Shown here piece after piece: positions 27,223 through 37,045 of a DNA stretch of 64,000 nucleotides; within the stretch, counting starts at the first letter, position 1, and the number at the start of each line of letters is the position of its first letter. The stretch is from Curtobacterium sp. MCPF17_052 (GTDB lineage Bacteria; Actinomycetota; Actinomycetes; Actinomycetales; Microbacteriaceae): contig NZ_QKSD01000014.1 in assembly GCF_003234085.1 (NCBI RefSeq), positions 46,223 through 110,222 of the forward strand. The letters are read 5' to 3'. The notes below the pieces were generated by a model that saw only the letters and a program-made list of their open reading frames with translations, was not told the origin of the DNA and searched no databases. Position numbers and translations under genes: made by a program.

Positions 27223-27585
27223 TCAGTGCTCGTACTGCGTGGGGATCGAGATCTCTTGCCCGGCCTGCACGGCGGACCCGTTCAGGGCGTTGAGGCTCAC
27301 GACGTCCTGGATGAAGTCACGGGGGTCGGAGTTCGGCGCGGTGTCCTCGGCGACCTGCCACAGCGTCTCGCCGGGCTGGATCGTCACGGTGTCGAAGTGC
27401 ACGTTCGCCGCACGGTCACCGGCCGAGGCCTGGCCGCCGTTCAACATCGCGATGCCCACGCAGAGCAGGACGGGGACAGCCGCGAGGGTGGTGAAGACCA
27501 CTCGCCCGCGACGGGTGAGACGGAGGCGCGTGTGCGCGACGGGTGCTGCGGTGTGCTGCATGTCCGCGATGGCGTTGGTGCTCAT
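27223..27585 (-). CDS. LysM-domain membrane protein, SOS-linked (YneA-like position)
   Basis: This 120-residue protein from ATG 27585 has AGGAAGG upstream. A short cytoplasmic N-terminus precedes one membrane helix ([20 protein letters not shown], about residues 30-49). A C-terminal LysM domain follows, with [20 protein letters not shown] and [19 protein letters not shown], and should bind peptidoglycan outside. It is divergent from lexA, with two LexA boxes between them. This gene pair matches yneA/lexA in Gram-positive bacteria, where the LysM protein delays division during DNA damage. I infer the same role from position and architecture; sequence identity to YneA is not shown. Confidence 0.8.
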   Translation of the reverse strand: MSTNAIADMQHTAAPVAHTRLRLTRRGRVVFTTLAAVPVLLCVGIAMLNGGQASAGDRAANVHFDTVTIQPGETLWQVAEDTAPNSDPRDFIQDVVSLNALNGSAVQAGQEISIPTQYEH

Positions 27586-27647
27586 GTCGTTGCCTTCCTG
27601 CTTGCCTTGGTGTCGGTCGACCGTCGTGGCCGTCCGAAGCCGTGTAC

Positions 27648-27661
27648 CGAACATACGTTCG
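27648..27661. promoter_or_regulatory. LexA (SOS) box, perfect palindrome-type
   Basis: CGAACATACGTTCG matches the Gram-positive/actinobacterial LexA consensus CGAAC-N4-GTTCG exactly. It lies 63 bp upstream of the LysM gene start and so most likely controls that gene. Confidence 0.9.
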
Positions 27662-27720
27662 ACTCGGAGGATGCACAACCCCTCAGGAGGGATTCGTGGG
27701 GGTTTTTCTTGCGACACGCT

Positions 27721-27734
27721 CGAACAGGTGTTTG
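27721..27734. promoter_or_regulatory. LexA (SOS) box upstream of lexA
   Basis: CGAACAGGTGTTTG matches CGAAC-N4-GTTYG with one consensus deviation. It lies 107 bp before the lexA start. Together with the box at 27648 it gives dual control of the divergent promoters, with LexA autoregulation expected. Confidence 0.85.
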
Positions 27735-27840
27735 TCCGACATGTCACGGTCGGATACTGTTTCGATCGACTGGAGCAAGTCTCGCCGGGACCACTGACAT
27801 TCCCGCGGGGCACGGTTCCACTCCGGACGAAGGGCGAGAC

Positions 27841-28485
27841 GTGGCGGACGAACTGCGCGGACAGAAACCGTTGACGGCGAAGCAGCAGTCGATCCTCGAC
27901 GCGATCCGAGCGTCGATCGCGAGCCGGGGCTACCCGCCGAGCATGCGCGAGATCGGGGACGCAGCCGGCCTGTCCTCACTGTCGAGCGTGTCCCACCAGC
28001 TCGGGCAGCTCGAACTCGGCGGCTGGATCCGCCGAGACCCCAATCGTCCCCGCGCGCTCGAGGTCCTGGTCGACGAGCCGGCCCCCGACTCCGACGGCCC
28101 CGACGTCGACGCCACGACGCTCGTCCCCCTGGTCGGACGCATCGCCGCCGGTGTCCCGATCACCGCCGAGCAGCACGTCGACGAGATCATCCCGCTCCCC
28201 CGTCAGCTCGTCGGCACGGGTGACCTCTTCATGCTCAAGGTCGTCGGCGAGTCGATGATCGACGCCGCGATCTGCGACGGCGACTGGGTCGTCGTCCGGT
28301 CGCAGCAGACGGCCGAGAACGGCGACGTCGTCGCCGCGATGCTCGACGAGGAAGCCACGGTCAAGGTCTTCCGGCAGCGCGACGGCCACACCTGGCTGCT
28401 CCCCCGCAACACCGCGTTCGAACCGATCCTCGGCGACGCGGCGACGGTCCTCGGCAAGGTGGTGGCGGTCCTCCGCTCCCTCTGA
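27841..28485 (+). CDS. lexA: SOS repressor LexA
   Basis: This is a 214-residue repressor starting at GTG 27841 with GAAGGG upstream. An N-terminal winged helix ([36 protein letters not shown]) binds SOS boxes. The C-terminal S24 self-cleavage domain has the Ala103-Gly104 scissile pair in GRIAAGVP, catalytic Ser138 in VGESMIDA and Lys175 in EATVKVF. RecA filaments trigger autocleavage and derepression. The protein is followed by an 18-bp hairpin terminator. Confidence 0.97.
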   Translation: MADELRGQKPLTAKQQSILDAIRASIASRGYPPSMREIGDAAGLSSLSSVSHQLGQLELGGWIRRDPNRPRALEVLVDEPAPDSDGPDVDATTLVPLVGRIAAGVPITAEQHVDEIIPLPRQLVGTGDLFMLKVVGESMIDAAICDGDWVVVRSQQTAENGDVVAAMLDEEATVKVFRQRDGHTWLLPRNTAFEPILGDAATVLGKVVAVLRSL

Positions 28486-28495
28486 CCCCGCAACA

Positions 28496-28553
28496 CGCAA
28501 CGAGGGCGGCTCCTCGCAACGGGATCACGTTGCGGGGAGCCGCCCTCGTTGCG
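28496..28553. terminator. lexA terminator: long nested palindrome
   Basis: An 18-bp perfect stem (28496-28513 with 28536-28553, core CGAGGGCGGCTCC) encloses an inner CGCAAC/GTTGCG stem around GGGATCAC. Almost all of the 58 bp can pair. It starts 11 bp after the lexA stop. Confidence 0.8.
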
Positions 28554-28584
28554 TTTCGCGATCCTGCACGGACCGGGACGGACA

Positions 28585-28624
28585 GACGGGAGGCGCGGAG
28601 CCAGCTGGCACCGCGCCTCCCGTC
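28585..28624. terminator. hairpin of paired CGGGAGGC motifs between lexA and hflX
   Basis: GACGGGAGGCGCGG (28585-28598) pairs perfectly with 28611-28624. The 12-nt loop contains the palindrome GCCAGCTGGC. There is no T run, so it is a transcript-end structure rather than a classical terminator. It sits 13 bp beyond the 3' end of hflX and is built from two copies of the window-wide motif. Confidence 0.6.
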
Positions 28625-28636
28625 CGTCAGCCAGTT

Positions 28637-30190
28637 TCAGGCGGAAGCGACCGGCGCGACCACGTACGGGTCGAGCTCCGCGACCTCCCGCTGGAACACA
28701 CGCACCCGGAGGCGCGTGCCCTCCTCCACGTAGTCGAGCGATTCGACCGCGCCGGCGTCGTGCAACTGCGACACCAGGTCGCCGCGCGAGAACGGCACCA
28801 CGACGGTGAGTTCCACGTCCGGCTCGGGCAGTCGGGCCTCGATCGCCGCGAGCAGGTCCGGGATGCCCTCGCCCGTGCGCGCGGAGACGAACACGGCGTC
28901 CGGGGCGAGCCCGAGCAGCAGCATCCGCTGGGTGTCATCGACCAGGTCGGCCTTGTTGAAGACGACGACCTCGGGGACGTCCCGGGCACCGACGTCACCG
29001 ATGACCTCGCGGACCGTGGCCAGCTGTGCCGCCGGGTCCGGGTGCGAGCCGTCGACCACGTGCACGATGACGTCGGCGTCGCCGACCTCTTCGAGGGTGG
29101 AGCGGAACGCCTCGACCAGCTGGTGCGGCAGGTTGCGGACGAACCCGACGGTGTCGGTGAACGTGAACTCGCGACCCCGCGCGGTGCTCGTCCGGCGGAC
29201 CGTCGAGTCCAGCGTCGCGAACAGCTGGTTCTGCACCAGGACGCCCGCGCTCGTCAGGCGGTTGAGCAGCGACGACTTGCCGGCGTTCGTGTAGCCGGCG
29301 ATCGCGACGCTCGGGACCTCGTTGCGGTTGCGCTCGGCACGTTTGGCCTCGCGCGCGGGGGTGAAGCCGGCGATCTGCCGACGGAGCTTCGCCATCCGGG
29401 TGTGGATCTTGCGGCGGTCGAGTTCCATCTTCGTCTCACCGGGACCACGCGAGCCCATGCCCGCACCACCGGAGACCTGACCACCGGCCTGCCGGGACAT
29501 CGACTCACCCCAACCGCGCAGACGCGGCAGCAGGTACTGGAGCTGCGCGAGCTCGACCTGCGCCTTGCCCTCCCGTGTGGAGGCGTGCTGGCTGAAGATG
29601 TCGAGGATCACGGCAGTGCGGTCGATCACCTTGACCTTGACGACGTCCTCGAGCGCACGGCGCTGCGAGGGCGCGAGCTCGGTGTCGGCGATCACCGTGT
29701 CCGCCCCCGTGGCCTTGACGACCATCGCCAGCTCCTGGGCCTTGCCCTTGCCGAGGTAGGTCGCGGGGTCCGGGTTCGGACGGCGCTGCAGGAGGCCGTC
29801 GAGCACCACGGCGCCGGCGGTCTCGGCGAGGGCCGACAGCTCGCGGAGGGAGTTCTCGGCGTCCGAGGCGTCGCCCTGCGCGTACACGCCGATCAGGACG
29901 ACCCGCTCGAGCCGGAGCTGCCGGTACTCGACCTCGGTGACGTCCTCGAGCTCGGTGGAGAGGCCGCCGACCCTGCGGAGCGCCGCGCGGTCGTCACGGT
30001 CGTACTGTTCGCCGTCGCCGTCCCAGCCCTGCTCGTCGACCGAGCGGGTCTGGATCGCCTGCGCCGGCGCGAAGATGGAGGAGGCTGCGCGCTTGTCGGC
30101 ATTGCGCAGCACTCGTTCGACGACACCGTCTGCGCTGTCGTCGTGGATGGTCTGTTCGTCCTGCTGATGGGTATCCGTCATGCTGTCCAC
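28637..30190 (-). CDS. hflX: GTPase HflX
   Basis: This is a 517-residue protein. The N-terminal HflX domain includes ERVVLIGVY, then the glycine-rich RPNPDPATYLGKGKAQEL signature. A coiled-coil linker with SGGAGMGSRGPGETKMELDR follows. The G domain has GYTNAGKSSLLNRL (G1), DTVGFVRNLPHQLVEAF (G3) and NKADLVDD (G4). It splits or rescues stalled 50S/70S ribosomes under stress. GTG 30190 was chosen over ATG 30181 because GGAGG sits 6 nt before the GTG. It is divergent from the methyltransferase gene starting at 30243. Confidence 0.95.
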   Translation of the reverse strand: MDSMTDTHQQDEQTIHDDSADGVVERVLRNADKRAASSIFAPAQAIQTRSVDEQGWDGDGEQYDRDDRAALRRVGGLSTELEDVTEVEYRQLRLERVVLIGVYAQGDASDAENSLRELSALAETAGAVVLDGLLQRRPNPDPATYLGKGKAQELAMVVKATGADTVIADTELAPSQRRALEDVVKVKVIDRTAVILDIFSQHASTREGKAQVELAQLQYLLPRLRGWGESMSRQAGGQVSGGAGMGSRGPGETKMELDRRKIHTRMAKLRRQIAGFTPAREAKRAERNRNEVPSVAIAGYTNAGKSSLLNRLTSAGVLVQNQLFATLDSTVRRTSTARGREFTFTDTVGFVRNLPHQLVEAFRSTLEEVGDADVIVHVVDGSHPDPAAQLATVREVIGDVGARDVPEVVVFNKADLVDDTQRMLLLGLAPDAVFVSARTGEGIPDLLAAIEARLPEPDVELTVVVPFSRGDLVSQLHDAGAVESLDYVEEGTRLRVRVFQREVAELDPYVVAPVASA

Positions 30191-30242
30191 AGGCTACCTC
30201 CGGACGCCTCAGGACACACGGGGTTCCCGGTACGGTTCTTCC

Positions 30243-30854
30243 ATGGCGAACGACCACTACTTCTCGGCCACCCCGGAGAGCGCGGCGCGACCGCGGCAGA
30301 TCCGGGTGACCCTCGCCGGTCGGACGCTCGAGCTCACCACCGCGGCGGGTGTCTTCAGCCCCGACGGCGTCGATCGCGGCACGAGCGTGCTGCTGCAGAA
30401 CGTCCCCGTTCCGTCGCCGGACGGGGACCTGCTCGACGTCGGCTGCGGCTGGGGGCCGCTGGCGATCACGATGGCGCTGCAGTCCCCGGACGCCCACGTG
30501 TGGGGCGTCGACGTCAACGAGCGCGTGCTCGACCTGGCCCGGACGAACGCGGCCGCCGCCGGTGCGGAGAACGTCACCGTCGGACTGCCCACGGAGATCC
30601 CCGCTGACACGACGTTCGCCACGATCTGGTCCAACCCACCGATCCGGGTCGGCAAGGACGAACTGCACGACATCCTCCGCACCTGGATCCCCCGGCTCGC
30701 GGTCGGCGGGGACGCCTGGCTGGTCGTCTCGAAGGACCTCGGTGGCGACTCGCTGCAACGCTGGTTGCAGCAGATGCTGGGCGACGGCTTCAGTGTCGCG
30801 CGGGCGACGACCGACAAGGGCTTCCGCGTCATCCGGGTGCACCGCACAGCCTGA
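30243..30854 (+). CDS. class I SAM methyltransferase, RsmC-like
   Basis: This is a 203-residue protein from ATG 30243. It has SAM-binding motif LLDVGCGWGPLAITMAL, acidic loop VWGVDVNERVLDLAR, and the catalytic-type SNPPIRVGK (NPPI/F motif of base-N methyltransferases). Only the C-terminal catalytic domain of RsmC is present; the N-terminal half of enteric RsmC is missing. The likely role is methylation of a guanine N2 in rRNA, but the exact site cannot be read from sequence. It opens with HYFSATPESAARPRQI, typical of the MTS family in actinobacteria. Confidence 0.85.
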   Translation: MANDHYFSATPESAARPRQIRVTLAGRTLELTTAAGVFSPDGVDRGTSVLLQNVPVPSPDGDLLDVGCGWGPLAITMALQSPDAHVWGVDVNERVLDLARTNAAAAGAENVTVGLPTEIPADTTFATIWSNPPIRVGKDELHDILRTWIPRLAVGGDAWLVVSKDLGGDSLQRWLQQMLGDGFSVARATTDKGFRVIRVHRTA

Positions 30855-30893
30855 CGCACGCGCGCGCGGTCACGGCCGGGCTGCGCAGTCGGG

Positions 30894-30929
30894 GCGGAGT
30901 GCGCGGTCAGGCCGGAGTGCGCGGTCAGG
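30894..30929. repeat. 18-bp tandem duplication in intergenic region
   Basis: Two perfect adjacent copies of an 18-mer beginning CGGAGTGCGCGG lie between the methyltransferase and dapF. No gene overlaps them. A partial third copy may precede, but it is degraded. Confidence 0.85.
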
Positions 30930-30966
30930 CCGGACCGGTCAGGGCATGGAGACGCGGGACGCTCGG

Positions 30967-31019
30967 CCGGGAGGCACGGATCGCCGCAGCGACGTCCCCC
31001 CGGTGATCCGGGCCTCCCG
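30967..31019. terminator. inverted pair of CGGGAGGC motifs between convergent genes
   Basis: CCGGGAGGCACGGATC (30967-30982) pairs with 31005-31019 with one mismatch and a 22-nt loop. The hairpin lies in the convergent gap between the methyltransferase and dapF, where a shared terminator is expected. No T run is present. Confidence 0.5.
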
Positions 31020-31060
31020 TCCGACGGCACCGCCACCCGCACCGCGAACGGCGTGCCCGC

Positions 31061-31951
31061 TCAGACCGTCAGGTCCCCGGAGAACACGAGTTCGGCCGGA
31101 CCGGCGAGCGAGACGTGTTCGCCGTCCTCGGTCGCCGTCATGCGCACGGTGAGCACGCCACCCGGCACGCGGACGCGCCAGGTGTCCGGTGCCGAGGCAC
31201 CAGCCCAGTACCGGGTGGCGAGGGCCGCGGCCACCGCGCCGGTGCCGCAGGAGAGCGTCTCGCCGCTGCCTCGCTCGTGCACGCGCATCGTGATCTCGCC
31301 GACGCCGTCGGTGACGAGCGGGTCGCCGGGCAGGACGAACTCGACGTTCGCACCGGTGGTCGGTGCCGGGTCGAGGACCGGGATGTAGGTGAGGTCGATG
31401 CCCGCGAGCTCCGCTTCGCTGGCCACCGCGACGACGACGTGCGGGTTGCCGACGTCGATGCCCAGACCGGGACGAGCGTTGTCGAGGTCCTTCGCCCGGA
31501 CGAGGACGTCGTCCGCTCCGCCGCCGTCGATGCCGAGTCCCCAGCGCCCGAGGTCCGCGGCGAACCCGTTCGTGGAGCGCTGGATGTCGACGACGCCCTT
31601 CCGGCTACCGACCGTCAGCGTGCGGCCCGGCTCGAGGTCGACGAGCCCCGCCTCGGTCAGGTACCGGGCGAAGACGCGGATGCCGTTGCCGCACATCTCC
31701 GCGACCGAGCCGTCGGCGTTGTGGTAGTCCATGAACCAGGTCGCGTCGGGGTCCTCGTCGAGGATGGCCCGACCTTCCGGGATCGCGTCGGAGCGCACAG
31801 CACGGATGACGCCGTCGGCGCCGACCCCGAACCGACGGTCGGCGATCGCGCGGATCCGGTCGGGGGTCAGGTCGACCGCGGCGTCGGGGTCGGCGAACAG
31901 GACGAAGTCGTTGCCGGTCCCGTGGCCCTTGGTGAAGTGCAGCTCGGTCAC
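31061..31951 (-). CDS. dapF: diaminopimelate epimerase
   Basis: This is a 296-residue epimerase converting LL- to meso-diaminopimelate for lysine and peptidoglycan. Both catalytic cysteines are visible: Cys in [13 protein letters not shown] and Cys in [12 protein letters not shown]. The start [15 protein letters not shown] is the usual N-terminal motif (GxGNDF). It overlaps the miaA stop by 4 bp (ATGA), so miaB-miaA-dapF is one coupled unit. Confidence 0.96.
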   Translation of the reverse strand: MTELHFTKGHGTGNDFVLFADPDAAVDLTPDRIRAIADRRFGVGADGVIRAVRSDAIPEGRAILDEDPDATWFMDYHNADGSVAEMCGNGIRVFARYLTEAGLVDLEPGRTLTVGSRKGVVDIQRSTNGFAADLGRWGLGIDGGGADDVLVRAKDLDNARPGLGIDVGNPHVVVAVASEAELAGIDLTYIPVLDPAPTTGANVEFVLPGDPLVTDGVGEITMRVHERGSGETLSCGTGAVAAALATRYWAGASAPDTWRVRVPGGVLTVRMTATEDGEHVSLAGPAELVFSGDLTV

Positions 31952-32889
31952 GGGACGATCTTACGGGCCAGCTCGGACAGCTCCGCCGTGCCGGCCCCGG
32001 TGGCGTCGAGGGTGCTGACGTGCGTCGTGTCGCCGTCGGTGTAGCGCTTGAACCAGGAGACCTGCCGACGGGCGTACTTGCGCGTGGCGATGCTGGTGGC
32101 CTCGACGGCCTCCTCGGTGCTCGCCTCGCCGCGGAGGACCTGCAGCGCCTGCGCGTAGCCGATCGCGGCACGGGCCGTCGGTCCCTGCTCGAGCCCCTCG
32201 TCGCGGAGGCGCGCGACCTCGTCGACGAGCCCGTCGGCGAACATCCGCTCGGCCCGCAGGCGCAGGGCGTCGACGAGCTGCTCACGGTCGCGACGCAGGT
32301 GCAGGACCTGGGCGGGTCGCCAGGACCGCGGGGCGGACGGGAGGCTCGGCGTGACACGGTCCGACCGGCTCGCGATCTCGACGGCCCGGATGAGACGACG
32401 TGGGTTCCGCGCGTCGATGACGGCGGCGGCCTCGGGGTCGAGCGCGCGGAGCCGCTCGAGCAGGACGTTCGGGCCGAGTTCGCGGTGCTCGCGCTCCAGT
32501 TCCTCGCGGAGGACCGGGTCGGTGCCCGGGAACGCGAGGTCGAACAGCACCGCCGAGACGTACAGCCCGCTGCCGCCGACGAGGACCGCGATCCCGCCGT
32601 CCGCCGTGATGTCCGCGATGACGGCGCGGGCGTCGCGCTGGTACGCGGCGACGCTCGCTTCGTCGGTCACCCCCAGGACGTCGAACAGGTGGTGCGGGAT
32701 GCCACGCCGTTCGGACTCCGGCACCTTCGCCGTCCCGATGTCCATGCCGCGGTAGAGCTGCATGGCGTCCGCGTTGACGATCTCCGCCCGTCGGCCCTGC
32801 TCCCGGTGCCGCTCGGCGATGTCGAGGGCGAGTTCGGACTTGCCGGTGCCGGTCGCCCCGACGACGGCGATCAGGTCAGCGGCCGACAC
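31948..32889 (-). CDS. miaA: tRNA dimethylallyltransferase
   Basis: This is a 313-residue enzyme that adds dimethylallyl to N6 of A37 in tRNAs reading UNN codons. The P-loop [14 protein letters not shown] is at the N-terminus, followed by [19 protein letters not shown] (DxxQxYxGxxIGT signature), GIPHHLFDV and [13 protein letters not shown] 32889 was chosen; it overlaps the miaB stop by 14 bp. The next step in the modification is catalysed by MiaB, encoded immediately upstream. Confidence 0.95.
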   Translation of the reverse strand: MSAADLIAVVGATGTGKSELALDIAERHREQGRRAEIVNADAMQLYRGMDIGTAKVPESERRGIPHHLFDVLGVTDEASVAAYQRDARAVIADITADGGIAVLVGGSGLYVSAVLFDLAFPGTDPVLREELEREHRELGPNVLLERLRALDPEAAAVIDARNPRRLIRAVEIASRSDRVTPSLPSAPRSWRPAQVLHLRRDREQLVDALRLRAERMFADGLVDEVARLRDEGLEQGPTARAAIGYAQALQVLRGEASTEEAVEATSIATRKYARRQVSWFKRYTDGDTTHVSTLDATGAGTAELSELARKIVP

Positions 32890-34384
32890 GGAGCGTGGGG
32901 AGGCCGAGCGACACCGGGCGGGCACCCTCGCCGGGCACGGTCGGGGTCGGAACGCCGCAGGACTCGGCCTGCGCGGTGTCCCAGGCGTCGCCGGCCCGGG
33001 TGCGACGGATGCGCAACGGAGCGTCGGAGTCCGCGAGGAGGAAGTGGGGTGCCGACCGGGTGATCTCCACCGAGACCACGTCGCCGGGCCGCGGGACCTC
33101 AGAGCCCTTCGGGACGGCGAAGTGCACCAGGCGCGAGTCCTCGGCGCGGCCGGAGAGCCGGTGCGTGGCGTCGTCCTTCTTGCCCTCACCCGTGGCGACC
33201 AGGACCTCGACCGTGCGGCCCACCTGCGCGGCGTTCTCCTCGGCCGTGATGCGCTCCTGCAGGGCGATGAGTCGCTCGTACCGTTCCTGCACGACCTGCT
33301 TCGGCAGTTGCTCGTCCATCGTCGCGGCCGGGGTGCCGGGTCGGATCGAGTACTGGAACGTGAACGCCGTCGCGAAACGGGCCTGTTCGACGACCCGGAG
33401 CGTGTCCTGGAAGTCGGCCTCGGTCTCGCCGGGGAAACCGACGATGACGTCCGTGGAGATCGCCGCGTGCGGGATGGCGGCGCGCACCCGGTCGAGGATC
33501 CCGAGGAACCGCTCGCTGCGGTAGCTGCGACGCATGGCCTTCAGCACCCGGTCGGACCCGGACTGCAGCGGCATGTGCAGCTGCGGCATCACGTTCGGCG
33601 TCTCGGCCATCGCGGCGATGACGTCGTCCGTGAACGCGGCGGGGTGCGGGCTCGTGAAGCGGACGCGTTCCAGACCGGCGATCTGCCCGGTGGCGCGGAG
33701 GAGCTTGCCGAACGCCTGGCGGTCGCCGAACTCGACGCCGTAGGAGTTCACGTTCTGGCCGAGCAGGGTGACCTCGATCGCCCCGTCGTCGACGAGCGCC
33801 TGGATCTCGGCGAGGACGTCGCCGGGACGGCGGTCCTTCTCCTTGCCGCGCAGGGAGGGCACGATGCAGAACGTGCAGGTGTTGTTGCAGCCGACGGAGA
33901 TCGACACCCAGCCGCTGGAGGTCGACTCCCGCTTGGTGGGCAGCGTCGACGGGAAGACCTCGAGCGACTCGAGGATCTCGAGCTGCGCCTCGCCGTTGTG
34001 CCGCGCCCGTTCGAGCAGGGTCGGCAACGACCCCATGTTGTGCGTACCGAAGACGACGTCCACCCAGGGTGCCTTCTCGAGGATGACGTCCTTGTCCTTC
34101 TGCGCCAGACAGCCGCCCACCGCGATCTGCATGCCCGGGTGGTCACGCTTGATCGACGCGAGGCGCCCGAGGTTGCCGTAGAGACGCTTGTCGGCGTTCT
34201 CACGGACCGCGCAGGTGTTGATCACGACGACGTCGGCCTGCTCGTCCTCGGACCCCTGGGACCCGGCGGCCACGTACCCGGCGGCGCGGAGCGAACCGCT
34301 GAGCCGTTCGGAGTCGTGCATGTTCATCTGGCACCCGTACGTGCGGACTTCGTAGGTACGCGGGCGCGAGGCGACGGTGTCCAT
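32876..34384 (-). CDS. miaB: tRNA-2-methylthio-N6-dimethylallyladenosine synthase
   Basis: This 502-residue radical-SAM methylthiotransferase has three domains. The first is the N-terminal UPF0004 domain with cluster cysteines in [20 protein letters not shown] and VGGCLAQK. The second is the radical-SAM domain with [11 protein letters not shown]. The third is a C-terminal TRAM domain ([15 protein letters not shown]). It modifies i6A37 made by MiaA. ATG 34384 is used, as the ORF upstream of it is non-conserved. The gene is coupled to miaA by overlap. Confidence 0.96.
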   Translation of the reverse strand: MDTVASRPRTYEVRTYGCQMNMHDSERLSGSLRAAGYVAAGSQGSEDEQADVVVINTCAVRENADKRLYGNLGRLASIKRDHPGMQIAVGGCLAQKDKDVILEKAPWVDVVFGTHNMGSLPTLLERARHNGEAQLEILESLEVFPSTLPTKRESTSSGWVSISVGCNNTCTFCIVPSLRGKEKDRRPGDVLAEIQALVDDGAIEVTLLGQNVNSYGVEFGDRQAFGKLLRATGQIAGLERVRFTSPHPAAFTDDVIAAMAETPNVMPQLHMPLQSGSDRVLKAMRRSYRSERFLGILDRVRAAIPHAAISTDVIVGFPGETEADFQDTLRVVEQARFATAFTFQYSIRPGTPAATMDEQLPKQVVQERYERLIALQERITAEENAAQVGRTVEVLVATGEGKKDDATHRLSGRAEDSRLVHFAVPKGSEVPRPGDVVSVEITRSAPHFLLADSDAPLRIRRTRAGDAWDTAQAESCGVPTPTVPGEGARPVSLGLPTLRVGR

Positions 34385-34431
34385 GATCGTCCAGTGTAGG
34401 TCCGGGCTCGGGGTCCCCGGCGGCAGCGCCG

Positions 34432-34472
34432 GGGACGTCCGCTCGGCAGCGACGGGACGTCCGCTCGGCAGC
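34432..34472. repeat. 19-bp direct repeat, two copies
   Basis: GGGACGTCCGCTCGGCAGC occurs at 34432-34450 and again at 34454-34472, in the gap upstream of miaB. Each contains GGACGTCC, a small palindrome. No function is evident. Confidence 0.85.
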
Positions 34473-34485
34473 ACCGGGAACGTGA

Positions 34486-34519
34486 GAACGGGCCGGAGCG
34501 CGTCCGCTCCAGCCCGTTC
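34486..34519 (-). terminator. hairpin downstream of recX
   Basis: GAACGGGC...GCCCGTTC with an inner GGAGCG/CGCTCC makes a 15-bp stem containing one mismatch and a 4-nt loop. It lies 45 bp past the recX stop and probably ends the recA-recX transcript. Confidence 0.65.
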
Positions 34520-34563
34520 CTGACACATCACGCGGCAGGCGTCACCCGTCCGTCATTCGTCCG

Positions 34564-35439
34564 TCACTCGAAGCGGACGGTCCCGCCCCCGGTCGTCGGA
34601 CGTCGCGGTCCGTCCAGGGCACGCTCGACGGCGACGCGGACGACACCACCGTTGTAGCCTTTGCGCATCAGGAACCCGGACAGCCGGCGTTCGGCGGTCG
34701 CACGGTCGAGGCCGCGCATCTGTTCGGCACGCTTGGCAGCCAGCTCGAGGGCCCGGACGAACTCGTCGTCCTCGTCGTCGGCGGCCGCTTCGAGGGCGGC
34801 GTCGATGGCGGCCTGGTCGATCCCCCGACGACGGAGGTCGGCGACGATCGCCTGCCGCCCGAGCCCCTTCCGCGAGTGCATCCGGTCGACCAGGTCGGTG
34901 GCCAACGCGATGTCGTCGAGCAGCCCGACCCGCGTCAGCCGCTCGATCTCGTGCTCGATGACGTCCGGGTCGAACTCGTCCTGCTTGACGAGCATCGTCC
35001 GGAGTTCGGACGTGCTGACGCCACGACGGCTCAGCGCTCGCATGCTGATGCGCTCGGCGTCAGCACGCTGCTCGTCGAGCGGCCGCGGTGCGTCGGCGGG
35101 ATCGATCTCCCCGCCGGTGATCGAGAAGACCGACGCGGTGGGGGCATCGGCTTCCTCCCCGTCGTACCCGCTCTGCTCGTCACGGGTCGTGCGTCCGGAG
35201 CCGTCGCCCACCACGGGCGACAGCCACTCGGACTGCGCACCACGGATCGGCAGCGGCACCGGGGTGTCTGCGTCGGGACGGTCGGCGCCAGCGCTGCTGT
35301 CGGCCTCGGGGGCGTCGTCGGAGCCAGCCGACTGTGGAGGAGCCGTCCGCGGCGCCGCAGCGGACGAGCCTCGACGGGACCGCGCACCGAACAGGTCGGT
35401 GACGGGTGCGAGGTCCGCGTCGTCCTGTCCGGCCGTCAC
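34564..35439 (-). CDS. recX: regulatory protein RecX with long N-terminal extension
   Basis: This is a 291-residue protein. The RecX three-helix-repeat domain occupies roughly residues 125-275: [43 protein letters not shown] and [22 protein letters not shown], then [26 protein letters not shown]. RecX caps and modulates RecA filaments. About 120 Asp/Ser/Pro/Arg-rich residues precede the domain and look disordered. It overlaps the recA stop by 4 bp, the standard recA-recX coupling. Confidence 0.93.
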   Translation of the reverse strand: MTAGQDDADLAPVTDLFGARSRRGSSAAAPRTAPPQSAGSDDAPEADSSAGADRPDADTPVPLPIRGAQSEWLSPVVGDGSGRTTRDEQSGYDGEEADAPTASVFSITGGEIDPADAPRPLDEQRADAERISMRALSRRGVSTSELRTMLVKQDEFDPDVIEHEIERLTRVGLLDDIALATDLVDRMHSRKGLGRQAIVADLRRRGIDQAAIDAALEAAADDEDDEFVRALELAAKRAEQMRGLDRATAERRLSGFLMRKGYNGGVVRVAVERALDGPRRPTTGGGTVRFE

Positions 35440-36488
35440 GCGCCCTTCGCGACCTTCGGCGCGATCGACTCGACCGGTGCCGCTTCCTTGGCCCCACCGA
35501 CACCGAGCTTGGCGAGGATCTTGCCCTCGATCTCGGCCGCGATCTCGGGGTTCTGGATCAGGAAGGCACGCGAGTTCTCCTTGCCCTGCCCGAGCTGGTC
35601 ACCGTCGTACGTGTACCAGGCACCGGACTTCTTGACGATGTTGTGGTCGACACCGAAATCGAGCAGCGAGCCTTCGCGGGAGATGCCGACGCCGTACAGG
35701 ATGTCGAACTCGGCCTGCTTGAAGGGCGGCGCCATCTTGTTCTTGACGACCTTGACGCGGGTGCGGTTGCCGACTGCTTCGGTACCGGTCTTCAGCGTCT
35801 CGATGCGGCGGATGTCGAGGCGGACGGAGGCGTAGAACTTCAGCGCCTTACCGCCGGACGTGGTCTCCGGCGAACCGAAGAACACGCCGATCTTCTCGCG
35901 CAGCTGGTTGATGAAGATCATCGTGGTCTGCGTCTGGTTCAGGCCACCGGCCAGCTTGCGGAGGGCCTGCGACATGAGGCGTGCCTGCAGACCGACGTGC
36001 GAGTCACCCATCTCACCCTCGATCTCGGCGCGCGGCACGAGGGCTGCGACGGAGTCGATGACGATGAGGTCGATGGAGCCCGAACGGACGAGCATGTCCG
36101 CGATCTCGAGGGCCTGCTCAGCCGTGTCGGGCTGCGACACCAGGAGCGCGTCGATGTCCACCCCGAGCTTCTTGGCGTACTCCGGGTCGAGCGCGTGCTC
36201 GGCGTCGATGAACGCCGCGATGCCGCCGTTCCGCTGGGCGTTGGCGATGGCGTGGATCGTCAGCGTCGTCTTGCCGGAGGACTCCGGACCGTAGATCTCG
36301 ATGATGCGGCCACGGGGAAGTCCACCGATGCCGAGCGCGACGTCCAGCGCGACGGAGCCGGTGGGGATGACGGCGACCGGAGCGCGCTCGTCGGTCCCGA
36401 GGCGCATCACGGCACCCTTGCCGAACTGACGGTCGATCTGGGCGAGTGCGGTCTCGAGGGCCTTCTCGCGGTCTACTGCTGATGGCAT
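35436..36488 (-). CDS. recA: recombinase RecA
   Basis: This is a 350-residue RecA of normal length. It has Walker [16 protein letters not shown], Walker B-type [15 protein letters not shown], loop L1 [22 protein letters not shown], and the loop-L2 region [22 protein letters not shown]. It catalyses strand exchange and activates LexA self-cleavage. ATG 36488 has GGAGC 8 nt upstream. Two LexA boxes lie 210-250 bp upstream, so SOS induction is expected. The C-terminus is an Ala/Glu/Lys-rich tail. Confidence 0.98.
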   Translation of the reverse strand: MPSAVDREKALETALAQIDRQFGKGAVMRLGTDERAPVAVIPTGSVALDVALGIGGLPRGRIIEIYGPESSGKTTLTIHAIANAQRNGGIAAFIDAEHALDPEYAKKLGVDIDALLVSQPDTAEQALEIADMLVRSGSIDLIVIDSVAALVPRAEIEGEMGDSHVGLQARLMSQALRKLAGGLNQTQTTMIFINQLREKIGVFFGSPETTSGGKALKFYASVRLDIRRIETLKTGTEAVGNRTRVKVVKNKMAPPFKQAEFDILYGVGISREGSLLDFGVDHNIVKKSGAWYTYDGDQLGQGKENSRAFLIQNPEIAAEIEGKILAKLGVGGAKEAAPVESIAPKVAKGA

Positions 36489-36697
36489 GGGATGCTCCTT
36501 CGTGCTGGTGACGGCCGCCTGTAGGCTGTCGCGTCCGGACCGGCCGATGGTGCAAGGCCACTCGTTCTGCGACAAGGCTTCGGACGTGTTCCGATGTCCA
36601 TGAACCTACGGCCGCCCACCGACATCACTGCCGGGGCGAGCATGGGTTGTGGATGGAGCATCCGGTCAACGTCGCTGTGCAGGAACGTAGCACCGAC

Positions 36698-36711
36698 CGA
36701 ACACGTGTTCG
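36698..36711. promoter_or_regulatory. LexA box 1 upstream of recA
   Basis: CGAACACGTGTTCG is a perfect 14-bp palindrome matching the LexA consensus. It lies in the 266-bp gap between recA and the DUF3046 gene. Confidence 0.93.
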
Positions 36712-36721
36712 AGCGACACGC

Positions 36722-36735
36722 CGAACACACGTTCG
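36722..36735. promoter_or_regulatory. LexA box 2 upstream of recA
   Basis: CGAACACACGTTCG matches CGAAC-N4-GTTCG. Its centre is 24 bp from that of the first box, which would place two LexA dimers little more than two helical turns apart. Confidence 0.9.
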
Positions 36736-36754
36736 TACCGCGCGCTGGAGTCCG

Positions 36755-36979
36755 TCAGCCCCGCGGCTCCTGCAGTCCTCGCCCGTGCCGACGCTCCTCG
36801 GGGACGTCCTGCGAGTCGCACAGCGCTTCCCAGACCGTCCGCGCGTCGATCCCGGCATCGAGCGCGTCCGCCGCAGAGCGCCCCCCGAGTTGCTCGAGCA
36901 CGACGTCCCGCGCGACGACCGCCCCGTACGCATCCCCGAACACCTGGTCGACGGCTCGCCAGAACTCACTCACGCGCAT
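36755..36979 (-). CDS. DUF3046 family protein
   Basis: This is a 74-residue protein beginning MRVSEFWRAVDQVFGDAYGA, the typical opening of the DUF3046 family, and containing DVVLEQLGGRSAADALDAGIDARTVWEALCD. These proteins are found almost only in actinobacteria next to recA; function unknown. It lies between clgR and recA, separated from recA by the SOS boxes and from clgR by a terminator. Confidence 0.88.
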   Translation of the reverse strand: MRVSEFWRAVDQVFGDAYGAVVARDVVLEQLGGRSAADALDAGIDARTVWEALCDSQDVPEERRHGRGLQEPRG

Positions 36980-36999
36980 CGGACCACCCTAACAACGGC

Positions 37000-37033
37000 G
37001 AACGCCCCCGCCGGCGGACCGGCGAGGGCGTTC
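37000..37033 (-). terminator. hairpin terminator after clgR
   Basis: A 15-bp stem with one mismatch (GAACGCC...GGCGTTC, inner CCGCCGG/CCGGCG) and a CGGA loop sits 13 bp past the clgR stop. Confidence 0.65.
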
Positions 37034-37045
37034 GTGCGGTGGGCG

